Of a DNA stretch of 13,686 bases, positions 5,271 to 12,507 are shown in pieces (position 1 is the stretch's first letter; every line of letters begins with the position of its first letter). The stretch comes from Bifidobacteriaceae bacterium (GTDB lineage: Bacteria; Actinomycetota; Actinomycetes; Actinomycetales; WQXJ01). Under the pieces are notes generated by a model. The model was not told the origin of the DNA. It made no database searches and was given only the letters and a program-made list of their open reading frames with translations. The stretch covers positions 1 to 13,686 of the forward strand of contig JAISTN010000167.1 of the NCBI GenBank assembly GCA_031272565.1. Reading direction: 5' to 3'. The translations under genes and the position numbers were made by a program.

Positions 5271-6758
5271 ATGACCGAAGCGACTCCTAGCCCTCAGAAG
5301 AAGCGGGGCTTCCTGCTTCTACTCGGCGTAGCCGTGGCGGCCGCCGTCGTCACCTTCGCGGTGATCGCCCTGGTGACCAACATCTTCGAGAAGAAGACGG
5401 CGGACCGGTCCAGCGGCACCACGCCCGTGGTCACACTGACCGACACCACCTATGACGCCGCCGTCTGGGGCCAGAACTACCCGCTCGAATATGACGGCTT
5501 CCTGGCCACCGCCCAGTTCACGCCATCGGACCACTCGACCGCACTGGTACCGGTCGCCTCCGAGCCGCGCGCCGCCGCCGTGGAGACGCTGGGTGAAGAC
5601 CCGGAGATGCGGACCGAGACCACCGCCTCCAAGATCGAGGCCGACCCCCGGTTGGTGACGATGTGGAAGGGCTATGCCTTCGCCATCGACTACCGCCACC
5701 TGCGCGGCCACGAATGGATGCTGACCGACCAACGCATGACCCTGCGCGTGCTGGCCAAAGACCAGCCAGGCGCCTGCCTGAACTGCCACGCCTCGACCGT
5801 GCCGGTGATGGCGGAACTGGGCAACGGCGACATGAACGCCGGCTTCGACGCCATGAACGTGATGCCGTACTCCGAGGCCACCGCCCTGGCGGAGCACCCC
5901 ATCCAGTGCATCGACTGCCACAACCCCACCACGATGGAACTCCAGATCACGCGCCCGGCGCTGATCGAAGGCCTCAAGGCCCTCAAGGCCTCCGAAGGCA
6001 TCACAGACTACGACGTCAACCGGGATGCCACCACCGAAGAAATGCGCACATACGTCTGCGCCCAGTGCCACGTCGAGTACTACTTCGCGGGCGACGCCAA
6101 GACGCTGACCTTCCCGTGGTCCAACGGCACCGACATCAACGATGTCTGGGAGTACTACCAGGAGATCGAGTTCACTGACTTCACCAACGCCATCTCCGGC
6201 GCCGCCGTGGTCAAGGCCCAACACCCGGAGTTCGAGACCTGGTCGGCCGGTGTCCACGCCGCCAACGGCGTGAGCTGCGCCGACTGCCACATGGCCTACC
6301 AGCGAGTCGGTTCCCAGAAGGTGGCCAACCACCAGGTGACCAACCCGATGGCCGACATCAACGGCACCTGCGGCACTTGCCACACCAGTTCCGAGGCGGT
6401 CATTCAAGAGCGCGTCACCACCATTCAGAACCGCTTTGTCGATTCGCGTGACCGCGCCCTGGATGCCCTGGTGGCCCTGATCGACGACATCGCCGCCGCC
6501 ACCGAAAACGGCGTGGCCGAAGACCGCATCACCCTGGCGCAGCAGTACCAAAACAAGGCCTCGTTCTATGTCGACTACGCCTATTCGGAGAACTCCTACG
6601 GCTTCCACGCGCCGGACTACATGCAACGCATCTTGAGCCAGTCCCTGGATGAGTCGCGCAAGGGCCAGCTGGCGCTGCTGGGGGTTTCGGCCGAGGATCT
6701 GGAACCATCCGACGTTTCTAAGGCCAATGCCGCCGCCGCTGAAGAAGGGCTGACGTAG
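5271..6758 (+). CDS. nrfA: Cytochrome c nitrite reductase NrfA, CxxCH catalytic haem type
   Basis: 495-residue pentahaem enzyme reducing nitrite to ammonium with six electrons, outside the membrane, bound to NrfH. A hydrophobic segment at 13-36 with basic residues on its inner side is probably an uncleaved anchor, since no clear cleavage site is visible. Haem motifs start at Cys169, Cys213, Cys263, Cys336 and Cys367, and all five are CxxCH. In most characterised NrfA the first, catalytic motif is CxxCK, so His173 replaces that lysine. The rest of the active site is kept: Arg159 (TLRV), Tyr270 (CHVEYYF) and His318 (KAQHPE). The calcium ligands Glu269, Tyr270, Lys315 and Gln317 are also present. 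I recall that all-CxxCH NrfA proteins exist, for example in Campylobacter. The C-terminal helices (380-470) are complete. The TPR gene follows after two bases. Confidence 0.96.
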   Translation: MTEATPSPQKKRGFLLLLGVAVAAAVVTFAVIALVTNIFEKKTADRSSGTTPVVTLTDTTYDAAVWGQNYPLEYDGFLATAQFTPSDHSTALVPVASEPRAAAVETLGEDPEMRTETTASKIEADPRLVTMWKGYAFAIDYRHLRGHEWMLTDQRMTLRVLAKDQPGACLNCHASTVPVMAELGNGDMNAGFDAMNVMPYSEATALAEHPIQCIDCHNPTTMELQITRPALIEGLKALKASEGITDYDVNRDATTEEMRTYVCAQCHVEYYFAGDAKTLTFPWSNGTDINDVWEYYQEIEFTDFTNAISGAAVVKAQHPEFETWSAGVHAANGVSCADCHMAYQRVGSQKVANHQVTNPMADINGTCGTCHTSSEAVIQERVTTIQNRFVDSRDRALDALVALIDDIAAATENGVAEDRITLAQQYQNKASFYVDYAYSENSYGFHAPDYMQRILSQSLDESRKGQLALLGVSAEDLEPSDVSKANAAAAEEGLT

Positions 6759-6760
6759 GC

Positions 6761-7648
6761 ATGACATCACCCACGGAGACAGCCGCCACCGTCACCGTAG
6801 GTCAGCCCGTACCGACCGACACCGACTTGGACCCGGACATCGAGGACGATGACGACGACATAGTTGCGCGCCATCGAGTCAAACGGCACGGCGCCCGCCG
6901 GCAAGCGGCCGCCGCCACGGCTGGTGAAACGGCTGTGCCCGATGCCGCCCCGAGAGCTACCGGCCCGGGCACTGGCTTGGGCGGCTCAACTGACCAGGCG
7001 GCATTGGCCACCACCGGCCTGGACCCAGACGCCGAGGACGATGACGACGACATAGTTCTGCGCGCCGTGGCCAAACGGCAGGCCGCCCACCAGCCGGCCA
7101 CCGCCACAGGTGGCCGTTGGGGCTTTCGCTGGCTGCTGGTGGGAGCCGTCATGGTGGGCGTGGCCGCCGGAGCCTGGTACGCCGGCCGGGCCACCGCCCC
7201 AACGGCCGAGGTCACAGACACGGTCACGGACGCTCTAGCCGAACAGGCCAGCCAGGTTGGCCAAGACCTGGCCACCGCCACGGCCGCGGCCGACAACTCC
7301 ACCCGCCTGACCGAACTGGCCGCCATCTTGGCGACCAACCCAGATGACACCGACGCCCTGCTGGAACAGGGCGTGCTGCTGTATGAGGACGGCTACTTCG
7401 AAGCCGCCGGTGCAGCCTGGCTCCACGTCACCGACCTGGTGCCCGAACAGGCCGAGGCCTGGTTCAACCTGGGCTTCTATTACCTGTCGATCGACCCGAT
7501 CGACACGGCGGCAGCCAAGGCAGCCTGGGAAAAGGTGGTGGAAATCGACCCGGATTCCGAGCTGGCCGCCACCGCCTCCACCCACCTGACGGGCCTGCTG
7601 GTGGAGGTCGCAGCCTCCGCCAGCGCGGCGGCGGAGGCCACGCCATGA
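6761..7648 (+). CDS. TPR membrane protein with duplicated acidic box, cytochrome c assembly context
   Basis: 295 residues with one transmembrane helix at about 122-141. The first 120 residues are low-complexity and should face the cytoplasm. They contain two copies of LDPDxEDDDDDIV (residues 23-35 and 87-99), each followed by a basic stretch ending in KR. Outside the membrane, residues 183-282 form two or three TPR-like helix pairs (LLEQGVLLYEDGYFEAAGAA, then AEAWFNLGFYY and AAKAAWEKVVEIDPDS). TPR proteins such as NrfG and CcmH/CcmI hold apocytochromes for haem attachment, and the position between nrfA and ccdA suggests a similar job. A role as chaperone or scaffold is inference. It starts two bases after the nrfA stop and overlaps ccdA by ATGA, so expression must be linked. 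The acidic boxes are not part of any family I know. Confidence 0.85.
   Translation: MTSPTETAATVTVGQPVPTDTDLDPDIEDDDDDIVARHRVKRHGARRQAAAATAGETAVPDAAPRATGPGTGLGGSTDQAALATTGLDPDAEDDDDDIVLRAVAKRQAAHQPATATGGRWGFRWLLVGAVMVGVAAGAWYAGRATAPTAEVTDTVTDALAEQASQVGQDLATATAAADNSTRLTELAAILATNPDDTDALLEQGVLLYEDGYFEAAGAAWLHVTDLVPEQAEAWFNLGFYYLSIDPIDTAAAKAAWEKVVEIDPDSELAATASTHLTGLLVEVAASASAAAEATP
6828..6865 (+). repeat. Acidic-box DNA repeat, copy 1
   Basis: Matches copy 2 (7020-7057) at 35 of 38 bases, including 25 identical bases in a row (6841-6865). The copies are exactly 192 bases (64 codons) apart. Both use the rare codons ATA and GTT, so the likeness is at the DNA level and not only in the peptide. Confidence 0.9.
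7020..7057 (+). repeat. Acidic-box DNA repeat, copy 2
   Basis: Second copy of the 38-base unit at 6828-6865, in the same frame and with three differences (7027, 7031, 7032). It encodes LDPDAEDDDDDIV just before the transmembrane helix of the TPR protein. Confidence 0.9.
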
Positions 7649-8346
7649 CCCTGACCGTTCCGATTGTGCTGCTGGCCGGCATCGTGTCCTTCGCCTCGCC
7701 CTGCTTCCTGCCGGTGGTGCCGGTCTTTGTGGGCTACATGACCGGCCAGGCCGCCGGAGCCACCACGCCGCGCCGCTGGGCCGCCGCCGCCCAGGCTGGC
7801 GTCTTCATGGCCGCCTTCGCCGTGGTCTTCGCCGCCCTGTGGGCGCTGGTTGGCCTGATCGGCTGGGCGGCGGCGGACGCCAAACCCGCGCTGCGCGTGG
7901 TGGGCGGCGCCATTCTGGTGCTGCTGGGCCTACACACCGCCGGCCTGATCAACATCCCGTTGATCGACCGGCCGCTGCGGGCCGGCTACCACCCCGACCC
8001 GGCGGCTCCACCGGCCTGGCGCCGCTCGCTGCTGCTGGGCTTGGCCTTTGGCGCCGGCTGGACGCCGTGCATCGGCCCGGTGCTGGGCGGGGTGCTGGGC
8101 CTGACCACCACCACCGATTCGCTGGCCGGTGGGCTGGGCCTACTGGCCGTCTATACGCTAGGCCTTGGCCTGCCGTTTGTGCTGGTCTGCGCCGGTGCGA
8201 CGCACCTGACCGGCCGCCTCAAGTGGTTCACGCGCCACCACCGCGGCGTCGCCTGGGTGACCGGCGGGCTGCTGGTGGCCGTGGGCTTCCTCATCATCAC
8301 CGACCTGTTCAGCCGCCTGTCCGCCCTGGTGGACGTGGGGCTGTAA
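7645..8346 (+). CDS. ccdA: CcdA-type thiol-disulfide membrane transporter
   Basis: 233-residue protein of the CcdA/DsbD transmembrane family. It carries reducing equivalents from cytoplasmic thioredoxin across the membrane to keep apocytochrome CxxCH cysteines reduced. The conserved cysteines are visible as SPCFLP (Cys20) and GWTPCIGP (Cys142), each in the first half of a pseudo-symmetric set of three helices, giving six hydrophobic segments in all. The length is typical of CcdA without the DsbD periplasmic domains. The start overlaps the TPR gene stop (ATGA 7645-7648), with GGAGG at 7633-7637. The likely partner outside the membrane is the TlpA-like protein at the end of the same operon. Confidence is high. 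Confidence 0.95.
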   Translation: MTLTVPIVLLAGIVSFASPCFLPVVPVFVGYMTGQAAGATTPRRWAAAAQAGVFMAAFAVVFAALWALVGLIGWAAADAKPALRVVGGAILVLLGLHTAGLINIPLIDRPLRAGYHPDPAAPPAWRRSLLLGLAFGAGWTPCIGPVLGGVLGLTTTTDSLAGGLGLLAVYTLGLGLPFVLVCAGATHLTGRLKWFTRHHRGVAWVTGGLLVAVGFLIITDLFSRLSALVDVGL

Positions 8347-8360
8347 GAAAGGGCACGGGC

Positions 8361-10010
8361 ATGACTGCTCCCATAAGACTGGATGACGCCACGCCGGCCA
8401 GCACGCCGGCCAACATCCCGGCCGTTCCCCCGGCCGTTCCCCCGGCCGGGCCGGCCGCCAGCCCCGCGGCCGGCCTGGTTGGCCCAGCTAATGCTGAGGG
8501 CGGCCCCGGCGGCCATGGCGCCCACGACATCGAGGCAGCCGACGCCCCGCCCGGTGAGTTCTTCCGCCGCATCTACCAGGTCTTTTACTCCAAGACGGTT
8601 GGCCTGATCACGATCCTGGCCCTGGCCGTCCTGATACTGATTGGCGCGCTGGTGGTCCAAACGGACGCCAGCACCTACGACGACGCCACCGCCAAGGCGG
8701 AGTTCCTGGCCGAGATGAGGGCCAAGTATGGCGGCTGGACCACTTTGCTGAACGCCCTGGGGCTGTTCCATGTCTTTTCATCAATTGGCTTCCTGGTCCT
8801 GGTGGGTCTCCTGGCGGCCTCCATCGTGGCCTGCACCACCCACCGGCTGCCGCGCCTGTGGGAGGGCTTCCGCCACCCCAAGACCCACCCCAGCGACCAG
8901 TTCTTCGACCGGGCCCGCTACCAGGCTCAAGTGACGGCCACCGAACCGCCCAGCGTGGCGACGGCCGATGTCACCAACCTGCTGAGCCGCCTGCACTACC
9001 GGGTGGTGCCCGATGGCGCCAACCAGCAGTCGCTCTACGCCGACAGGTTCGCTTGGGGCGGCTTCGGTACGGTGGTGGCCCACCTGTCCTTCCTGGTGAT
9101 CCTGGCAGCCTTTGTCATCTCCGCCTCCACGGGCGTAGACGAGGTCCGCTCCCTGCCCGTGGGTGGCGCGGCCGTGGCGGTGGGCCACGATTCCGGCTTG
9201 GAGATCGCCGCCACCAACTTCGAGGCTACCTACTCCGACGCGGGCCAGCCGCTCGACTACGTCTCACACCTCGTGGTGACCCGGGACGGCGTGACCGTGG
9301 CCGAACAGGACGTGCGCGTCAACGAACCACTGCGCTACGGCGGCTACAAGTTCCACCAGAACTCCTACGGCCTGGCGGCCGATATCAAGGTGACCGGCCC
9401 GGACGGCGCCGCCCTGGTGGACCAGTCGGTGCCGCTACAGTGGACCACCACGGACGGCACGGCCATTGTCGGTACGGTCGAGCTGCCCGGCACCGGGCTG
9501 GCCGTGGATGTCTTCCTACCCGCCTCCGGCTCAACCGATTCCGGCATCGAGCCCGGTAATGCCGTCCTGCGGCTGGTCCAAACCGAGACCGGTGAGACCC
9601 TGCAGATGAGCCAAGTGCAGCCCGGTCAACCGCTCGCCGTGGGCGACTACAGCCTGACGTTTGTGCGGGAACGCCAGATCACCGGCGTGCTGGTGCGGCG
9701 TGACCCGGGGGCTCTGTGGATGTGGCTCGGTTCGATCCTGCTGGTGGCCGCCATGTGCGTCACCTTCGCCTGCCGCCCCCGCCGCTACTGGCTGCGCATC
9801 ACGCCGGCTGGGACCGGCGCCACTGTCCGCATGGCCTCCTCCGACAAGGCCGACTCCGCCTACCAACGTCACTTCAACCAGTTGGCAGCGCAGATCAGCC
9901 AGTTGTTTGCCGGCCCTGACACCGACTCCGGCCCCGCCCCCAAATCGACTTCCGCCCTAGAGCCTGAACCCGAACCCGATTCCGAACCCCAGGAGGCCAC
10001 CCATGCCTGA
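8361..10010 (+). CDS. resB: Cytochrome c biogenesis protein ResB (Ccs1)
   Basis: 549-residue System II component that works with CcsA to bring haem out and attach it to apocytochromes. An Ala/Pro-rich cytoplasmic tail (residues 1-65) precedes four transmembrane helices at about 79-100, 136-158, 232-256 and 451-470. A large extracytoplasmic domain lies between the third and fourth. The family block NEPLRYGGYKFHQNSYG (321-337) is intact, with His332, and TM3 carries His241, a likely haem ligand as in Ccs1. The C terminus after residue 520 is acidic and repetitive (EPEPEPDSEPQE). ATG 8361 has AAAGG at 8348-8352 and lies 14 bases after ccdA. In the same frame the sequence stays open further upstream, but that part overlaps ccdA and is not credible protein. 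The stop overlaps the ccsA start by eight bases. Confidence 0.94.
   Translation: MTAPIRLDDATPASTPANIPAVPPAVPPAGPAASPAAGLVGPANAEGGPGGHGAHDIEAADAPPGEFFRRIYQVFYSKTVGLITILALAVLILIGALVVQTDASTYDDATAKAEFLAEMRAKYGGWTTLLNALGLFHVFSSIGFLVLVGLLAASIVACTTHRLPRLWEGFRHPKTHPSDQFFDRARYQAQVTATEPPSVATADVTNLLSRLHYRVVPDGANQQSLYADRFAWGGFGTVVAHLSFLVILAAFVISASTGVDEVRSLPVGGAAVAVGHDSGLEIAATNFEATYSDAGQPLDYVSHLVVTRDGVTVAEQDVRVNEPLRYGGYKFHQNSYGLAADIKVTGPDGAALVDQSVPLQWTTTDGTAIVGTVELPGTGLAVDVFLPASGSTDSGIEPGNAVLRLVQTETGETLQMSQVQPGQPLAVGDYSLTFVRERQITGVLVRRDPGALWMWLGSILLVAAMCVTFACRPRRYWLRITPAGTGATVRMASSDKADSAYQRHFNQLAAQISQLFAGPDTDSGPAPKSTSALEPEPEPDSEPQEATHA
8417..8443 (+). repeat. 12-bp repeat in the ResB N-terminal tail
   Basis: CCCGGCCGTTCC occurs twice in a row (8417-8428 and 8429-8440) with the start of a third copy. 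It encodes a PAVP-PAVP-PAG linker in the cytoplasmic tail and probably arose by slippage. Its length may vary between strains. Confidence 0.75.
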
Positions 10011-10983
10011 CCCACTCGAGTTGGCGGAATACGTTCTGCCCGCCGCTTTGATCCTGATCGCCATCGCCCTGGTGGCCAACATCGTCATCCTGTCCGCCCG
10101 CCGGGCGACCGCGCCGGGCAAGGTCAAGGTGGGCCCGGCCGGGGCCGTCACCACAGCCGAGGCCGCAAACTCCGATGCCGCCTTGGCAGCCGATGGGGCC
10201 GAACCGGCCGCGGGAGTGGAAGGGCCACCGCGGGCGCCATCGGGCACCAAGACCGCGTCCCGCGGCCGGAGAGCCTCCGGCGGCCTGGCCGCTTATGCCA
10301 CCGGCTTTGTGTTGATTGCCTTTGTGCTCATCACGGTCTACCTGGGCGTGCGCATGGCCGCGACCGGCCACGGGCCGTTCGCCAACCAGCACGAGTTTGC
10401 CGTCTCGTTCGTGTGGGGCATCCTGCTGGCCTACCTGGTGGTCGAATGGAAGCTGAAGCTGCGGGCCGTGTCGGTGGCCGTGTTGCCGGTGGCGGCCTGC
10501 TTGACGCTGTATGCGATGCGGCTTGACGCCGGGGTGGATCCGTTGGTGCCGGCCCTGCAAAACAACCTGCTGCTGACCTTGCACGTGGGCTTTGCCATCT
10601 TGGCTTACGGCGCGGCCTGTGTCTCGTTTGGCGCCGCCGTGCTGTACCTGGTCCAGCCGCGCTGGCGCCGGCTCAAGGCGCGCCCGGAAACGTTGGACGA
10701 GGTGGGCTACAAAGCCGCCGTGGTGACGTTCCCACTGCTCACCATCATGATTGTGCTAGGCGCACTGTGGGCGGACACCGCCTGGGGCAGCTACTGGAGT
10801 TGGGACCCCAAGGAAACCGCCGCGCTGGTCACCTGGCTGATCTATGGCGCCTTTCTGCACGCCCGCGTGGCCCGCGGTTGGCGCGGCAAACGGGCCGCCT
10901 GGCTGTTGGTGATCGGCTTCGCCGCCATCTTGTTCGCCTACTTTGGCAACCACTTCTTTGGTGGTTTGCACTCCTATGCCTAA
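10003..10983 (+). CDS. ccsA: Cytochrome c synthase subunit CcsA (ResC)
   Basis: 326-residue haem-handling partner of ResB. The tryptophan-rich WWD haem-binding motif is clear at residues 256-271 (WADTAWGSYWSWDPKE). Conserved histidines flank it: His194 (LHVGFAILAYG) and His317/His323 (GNHFFGGLHSYA), the probable axial haem ligands. Hydrophobic segments lie near 10-31, 98-116, 130-147, 155-171, 190-216, 238-255, 272-289 and 298-316. Between the first and second lies an unusual 55-residue Ala/Gly-rich linker (about 36-92) without conservation. AGGAGG at 9991-9996 sits six bases before ATG 10003. The start overlaps resB and the end overlaps the thioredoxin gene, so the three are translated as a unit. 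The family call is firm. Confidence 0.95.
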   Translation: MPDPLELAEYVLPAALILIAIALVANIVILSARRATAPGKVKVGPAGAVTTAEAANSDAALAADGAEPAAGVEGPPRAPSGTKTASRGRRASGGLAAYATGFVLIAFVLITVYLGVRMAATGHGPFANQHEFAVSFVWGILLAYLVVEWKLKLRAVSVAVLPVAACLTLYAMRLDAGVDPLVPALQNNLLLTLHVGFAILAYGAACVSFGAAVLYLVQPRWRRLKARPETLDEVGYKAAVVTFPLLTIMIVLGALWADTAWGSYWSWDPKETAALVTWLIYGAFLHARVARGWRGKRAAWLLVIGFAAILFAYFGNHFFGGLHSYA

Positions 10984-11545
10984 GCCCGCCAACGTCCCAT
11001 CGCGCGGGCGCCAGGCTCTCGTCCTGGTCGCCACCACTGGGCTGATTCTGGCGGGAATCTGGCTCATCAAGGGCGGCCAGGACGAGACTGGGGTCTCGTC
11101 GGTTGAGCTGACGGGCGACGTGGCGGCCGCCGCACCGGCGGTGGGCGAGCCGGCCCCGGACTTCGCCGCGACCGCTGTCGATGGCGCTGCCGTGCGTCTG
11201 TCAGACCTGCGCGGCCAACCGGTCTGGCTGGTCTTTGGGGCGACCTGGTGCTCCAACTGCCGGGCCGAAACCGAAGACATCGAGGCCGTCTACGAACAGT
11301 CCGACGAGGTCGCGGTGGTGGCCATCTACGTGGGCGAGCCGGCCACCACAGTCACTGCCTACGCCGAGCGCCTGGGGCTGACCTACTCCCAGGTGGCCGA
11401 CCCGGCCACCGACCTGGGCTCCCTCTATCGCGTACTGGGACTGCCCACCCATTACTTCATCGACGCCGAAGGCAACGTGGCTTCGATCGCCATCGGCGGC
11501 CTGAGCCAACAAGCCGCCACGGAACGCCTGGCGGCCCTGAGCTAA
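10976..11545 (+). CDS. Membrane-anchored TlpA/ResA-like thiol-disulfide oxidoreductase
   Basis: 189 residues: a single N-terminal anchor helix (12-31), a short linker, then a thioredoxin fold (57-189). The active site is WCSNC (Cys92, Cys95) after FGATW, and the cis-proline loop reads LGLPTHYFID (155-163). This fits proteins that reduce apocytochrome CxxCH disulfides before haem attachment, with CcdA as electron donor. The CSNC dipeptide differs from the CEPC of Bacillus ResA, so I do not give it that symbol. ATG 10976 overlaps the ccsA stop by eight bases with no good ribosome site, pointing to translational coupling. An earlier in-frame ATG at 10943 lies inside ccsA and adds an unlikely start. 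This is the last gene of the nrf operon. Confidence 0.92.
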   Translation: MPKPANVPSRGRQALVLVATTGLILAGIWLIKGGQDETGVSSVELTGDVAAAAPAVGEPAPDFAATAVDGAAVRLSDLRGQPVWLVFGATWCSNCRAETEDIEAVYEQSDEVAVVAIYVGEPATTVTAYAERLGLTYSQVADPATDLGSLYRVLGLPTHYFIDAEGNVASIAIGGLSQQAATERLAALS

Positions 11546-11678
11546 CCCACCCACCAGGTGGCTCACTGCGCCGATAATCGGTGGATCAGGGCTCAGGGAG
11601 AGATGAATCACCTCTTAGGGATGCACAAATCTAGAGACATGATTTGGAATTGTGCGCATCAGGCGCGGCGCCAGCGGG
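11546..11678. other. Convergent intergenic region, nrf operon and rha operon ends
   Basis: Both operons end here. Small dyads are CCACC-A-GGTGG (11551-11561) and CCGAT-A-ATCGG (11571-11581) after the thioredoxin gene, and GGCGC-G-GCGCC (11662-11672) just past the rhaD stop. Loops this short force the stems to open by a base pair, and no T-tract follows any of them, so no confident intrinsic terminator can be named. The middle part (about 11600-11650) is AT-richer and shows no gene. Confidence 0.6.
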
Positions 11679-12494
11679 TCAGAACAGGTCGGTCTGGACG
11701 TTGAAGGCGGCGATCACCTGGGCCAGTTCCTCATCCGACAGGCCCGGCTTGGGGTGGCCGGTGGCCTGGTTCAGGTGGGCGTACATGGCACCTGTCTCGG
11801 CGTATTCGATCAGGTCGACAGCCTTCAAGGGGCCGTCCGCCGAGCGCACCATCAGGCCATGCTTCGACCAGAGCACAATCCGATGTGTCCGCAGGCCGGC
11901 CACTGAGGCCTCTTGCAGCCGGGCGGAGCCGGGCACCATGAACTCCAGCACCTTGACGCCCTCCGGTAGCTGCACCACCGTCTCTGGCTCCCAGCGCAGC
12001 AGTTCGCGGGAGAACTCACGGGAATCGGCCGCCGGCCCGTGCGTCAGCAGCACCAGATAGGGCGGCTGGGCGTGGATCACGGTGTGGTAGCCATGGGGCG
12101 CACCCCCAGCAGCCACCTGGTCGGCGTGGACGGCCAGGTGCGAGTTGAATTCACTGGTGGGTGTCTTGTAGGCGCGGTCCGCAGCAAAGTGCAGCGTGCC
12201 GGTCAGCCCATCTGGGCCGATCTCCACGGCCGCCACATTGGCGGTGGGTGCCGCGGCCACATCGCGCAGCCGGCAGCCGGAGCCGGTCACTAGCACTGTC
12301 CAGCCGGCCAGCGCCGGGGCGGCTACGGGCAGCGTGTAGGGCTCAGTCAAAGAAAAAGCCTGCGCCAGGTCCGGTGGCGTGCGCAGGGCCACAGAGATGT
12401 TCCCGGCGCCGGCTTCACAGGCGTGGATGGCGTCCAGTCGCCGGCCGGCGGCGCCCATCTGGGTCAGGCATTCGGTCAGTGTTGGGGTTGACAT
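11679..12494 (-). CDS. rhaD: Rhamnulose-1-phosphate aldolase
   Basis: 271-residue class II aldolase splitting L-rhamnulose 1-phosphate into dihydroxyacetone phosphate and L-lactaldehyde in the cytoplasm. Aligned by eye to the E. coli enzyme as I remember it: AGAGNIS (29-34) at the phosphate site, VTGSG near 69-73, catalytic Glu115 in PTSEF (E. coli Glu117, PTSEL), His141, and His212 in SKHG. The E. coli zinc pair HxH (His141, His143) reads H-A-Q here, so Gln143 replaces one expected zinc ligand. MVPG at 186-189 is conserved. ATG at 12494 is preceded by GAGAGGA six bases away. A longer start at 12557 would run into rhaB. It lies 13 bases downstream of rhaB, in one operon. The identity is clear; the metal site deserves checking. 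Confidence 0.92.
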   Translation of the reverse strand: MSTPTLTECLTQMGAAGRRLDAIHACEAGAGNISVALRTPPDLAQAFSLTEPYTLPVAAPALAGWTVLVTGSGCRLRDVAAAPTANVAAVEIGPDGLTGTLHFAADRAYKTPTSEFNSHLAVHADQVAAGGAPHGYHTVIHAQPPYLVLLTHGPAADSREFSRELLRWEPETVVQLPEGVKVLEFMVPGSARLQEASVAGLRTHRIVLWSKHGLMVRSADGPLKAVDLIEYAETGAMYAHLNQATGHPKPGLSDEELAQVIAAFNVQTDLF

Positions 12495-12500
12495 GTTGGT

Positions 12501-12507
12501 TCCTCTC
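12501..12507 (-). promoter_or_regulatory. Ribosome binding site of rhaD
   Basis: On the minus strand GAGAGGA lies six bases before the ATG at 12494 and only just after the rhaB stop codon (12510-12508). It decides the rhaD start over the longer frame that begins inside rhaB. Confidence 0.7.

Noticed and set aside
5319..6770. Long open frame antisense to nrfA
   Set aside because: High GC content opens the opposite strand. The translation is His/Gly/Val-rich with no fold or motif, and nrfA on the plus strand is certain.
7839..8360. Upstream extension of the resB frame across ccdA
   Set aside because: The extra residues are Arg/Pro/Gly-rich shadow sequence of ccdA. ATG 8361 with its own ribosome site begins a normal ResB tail.
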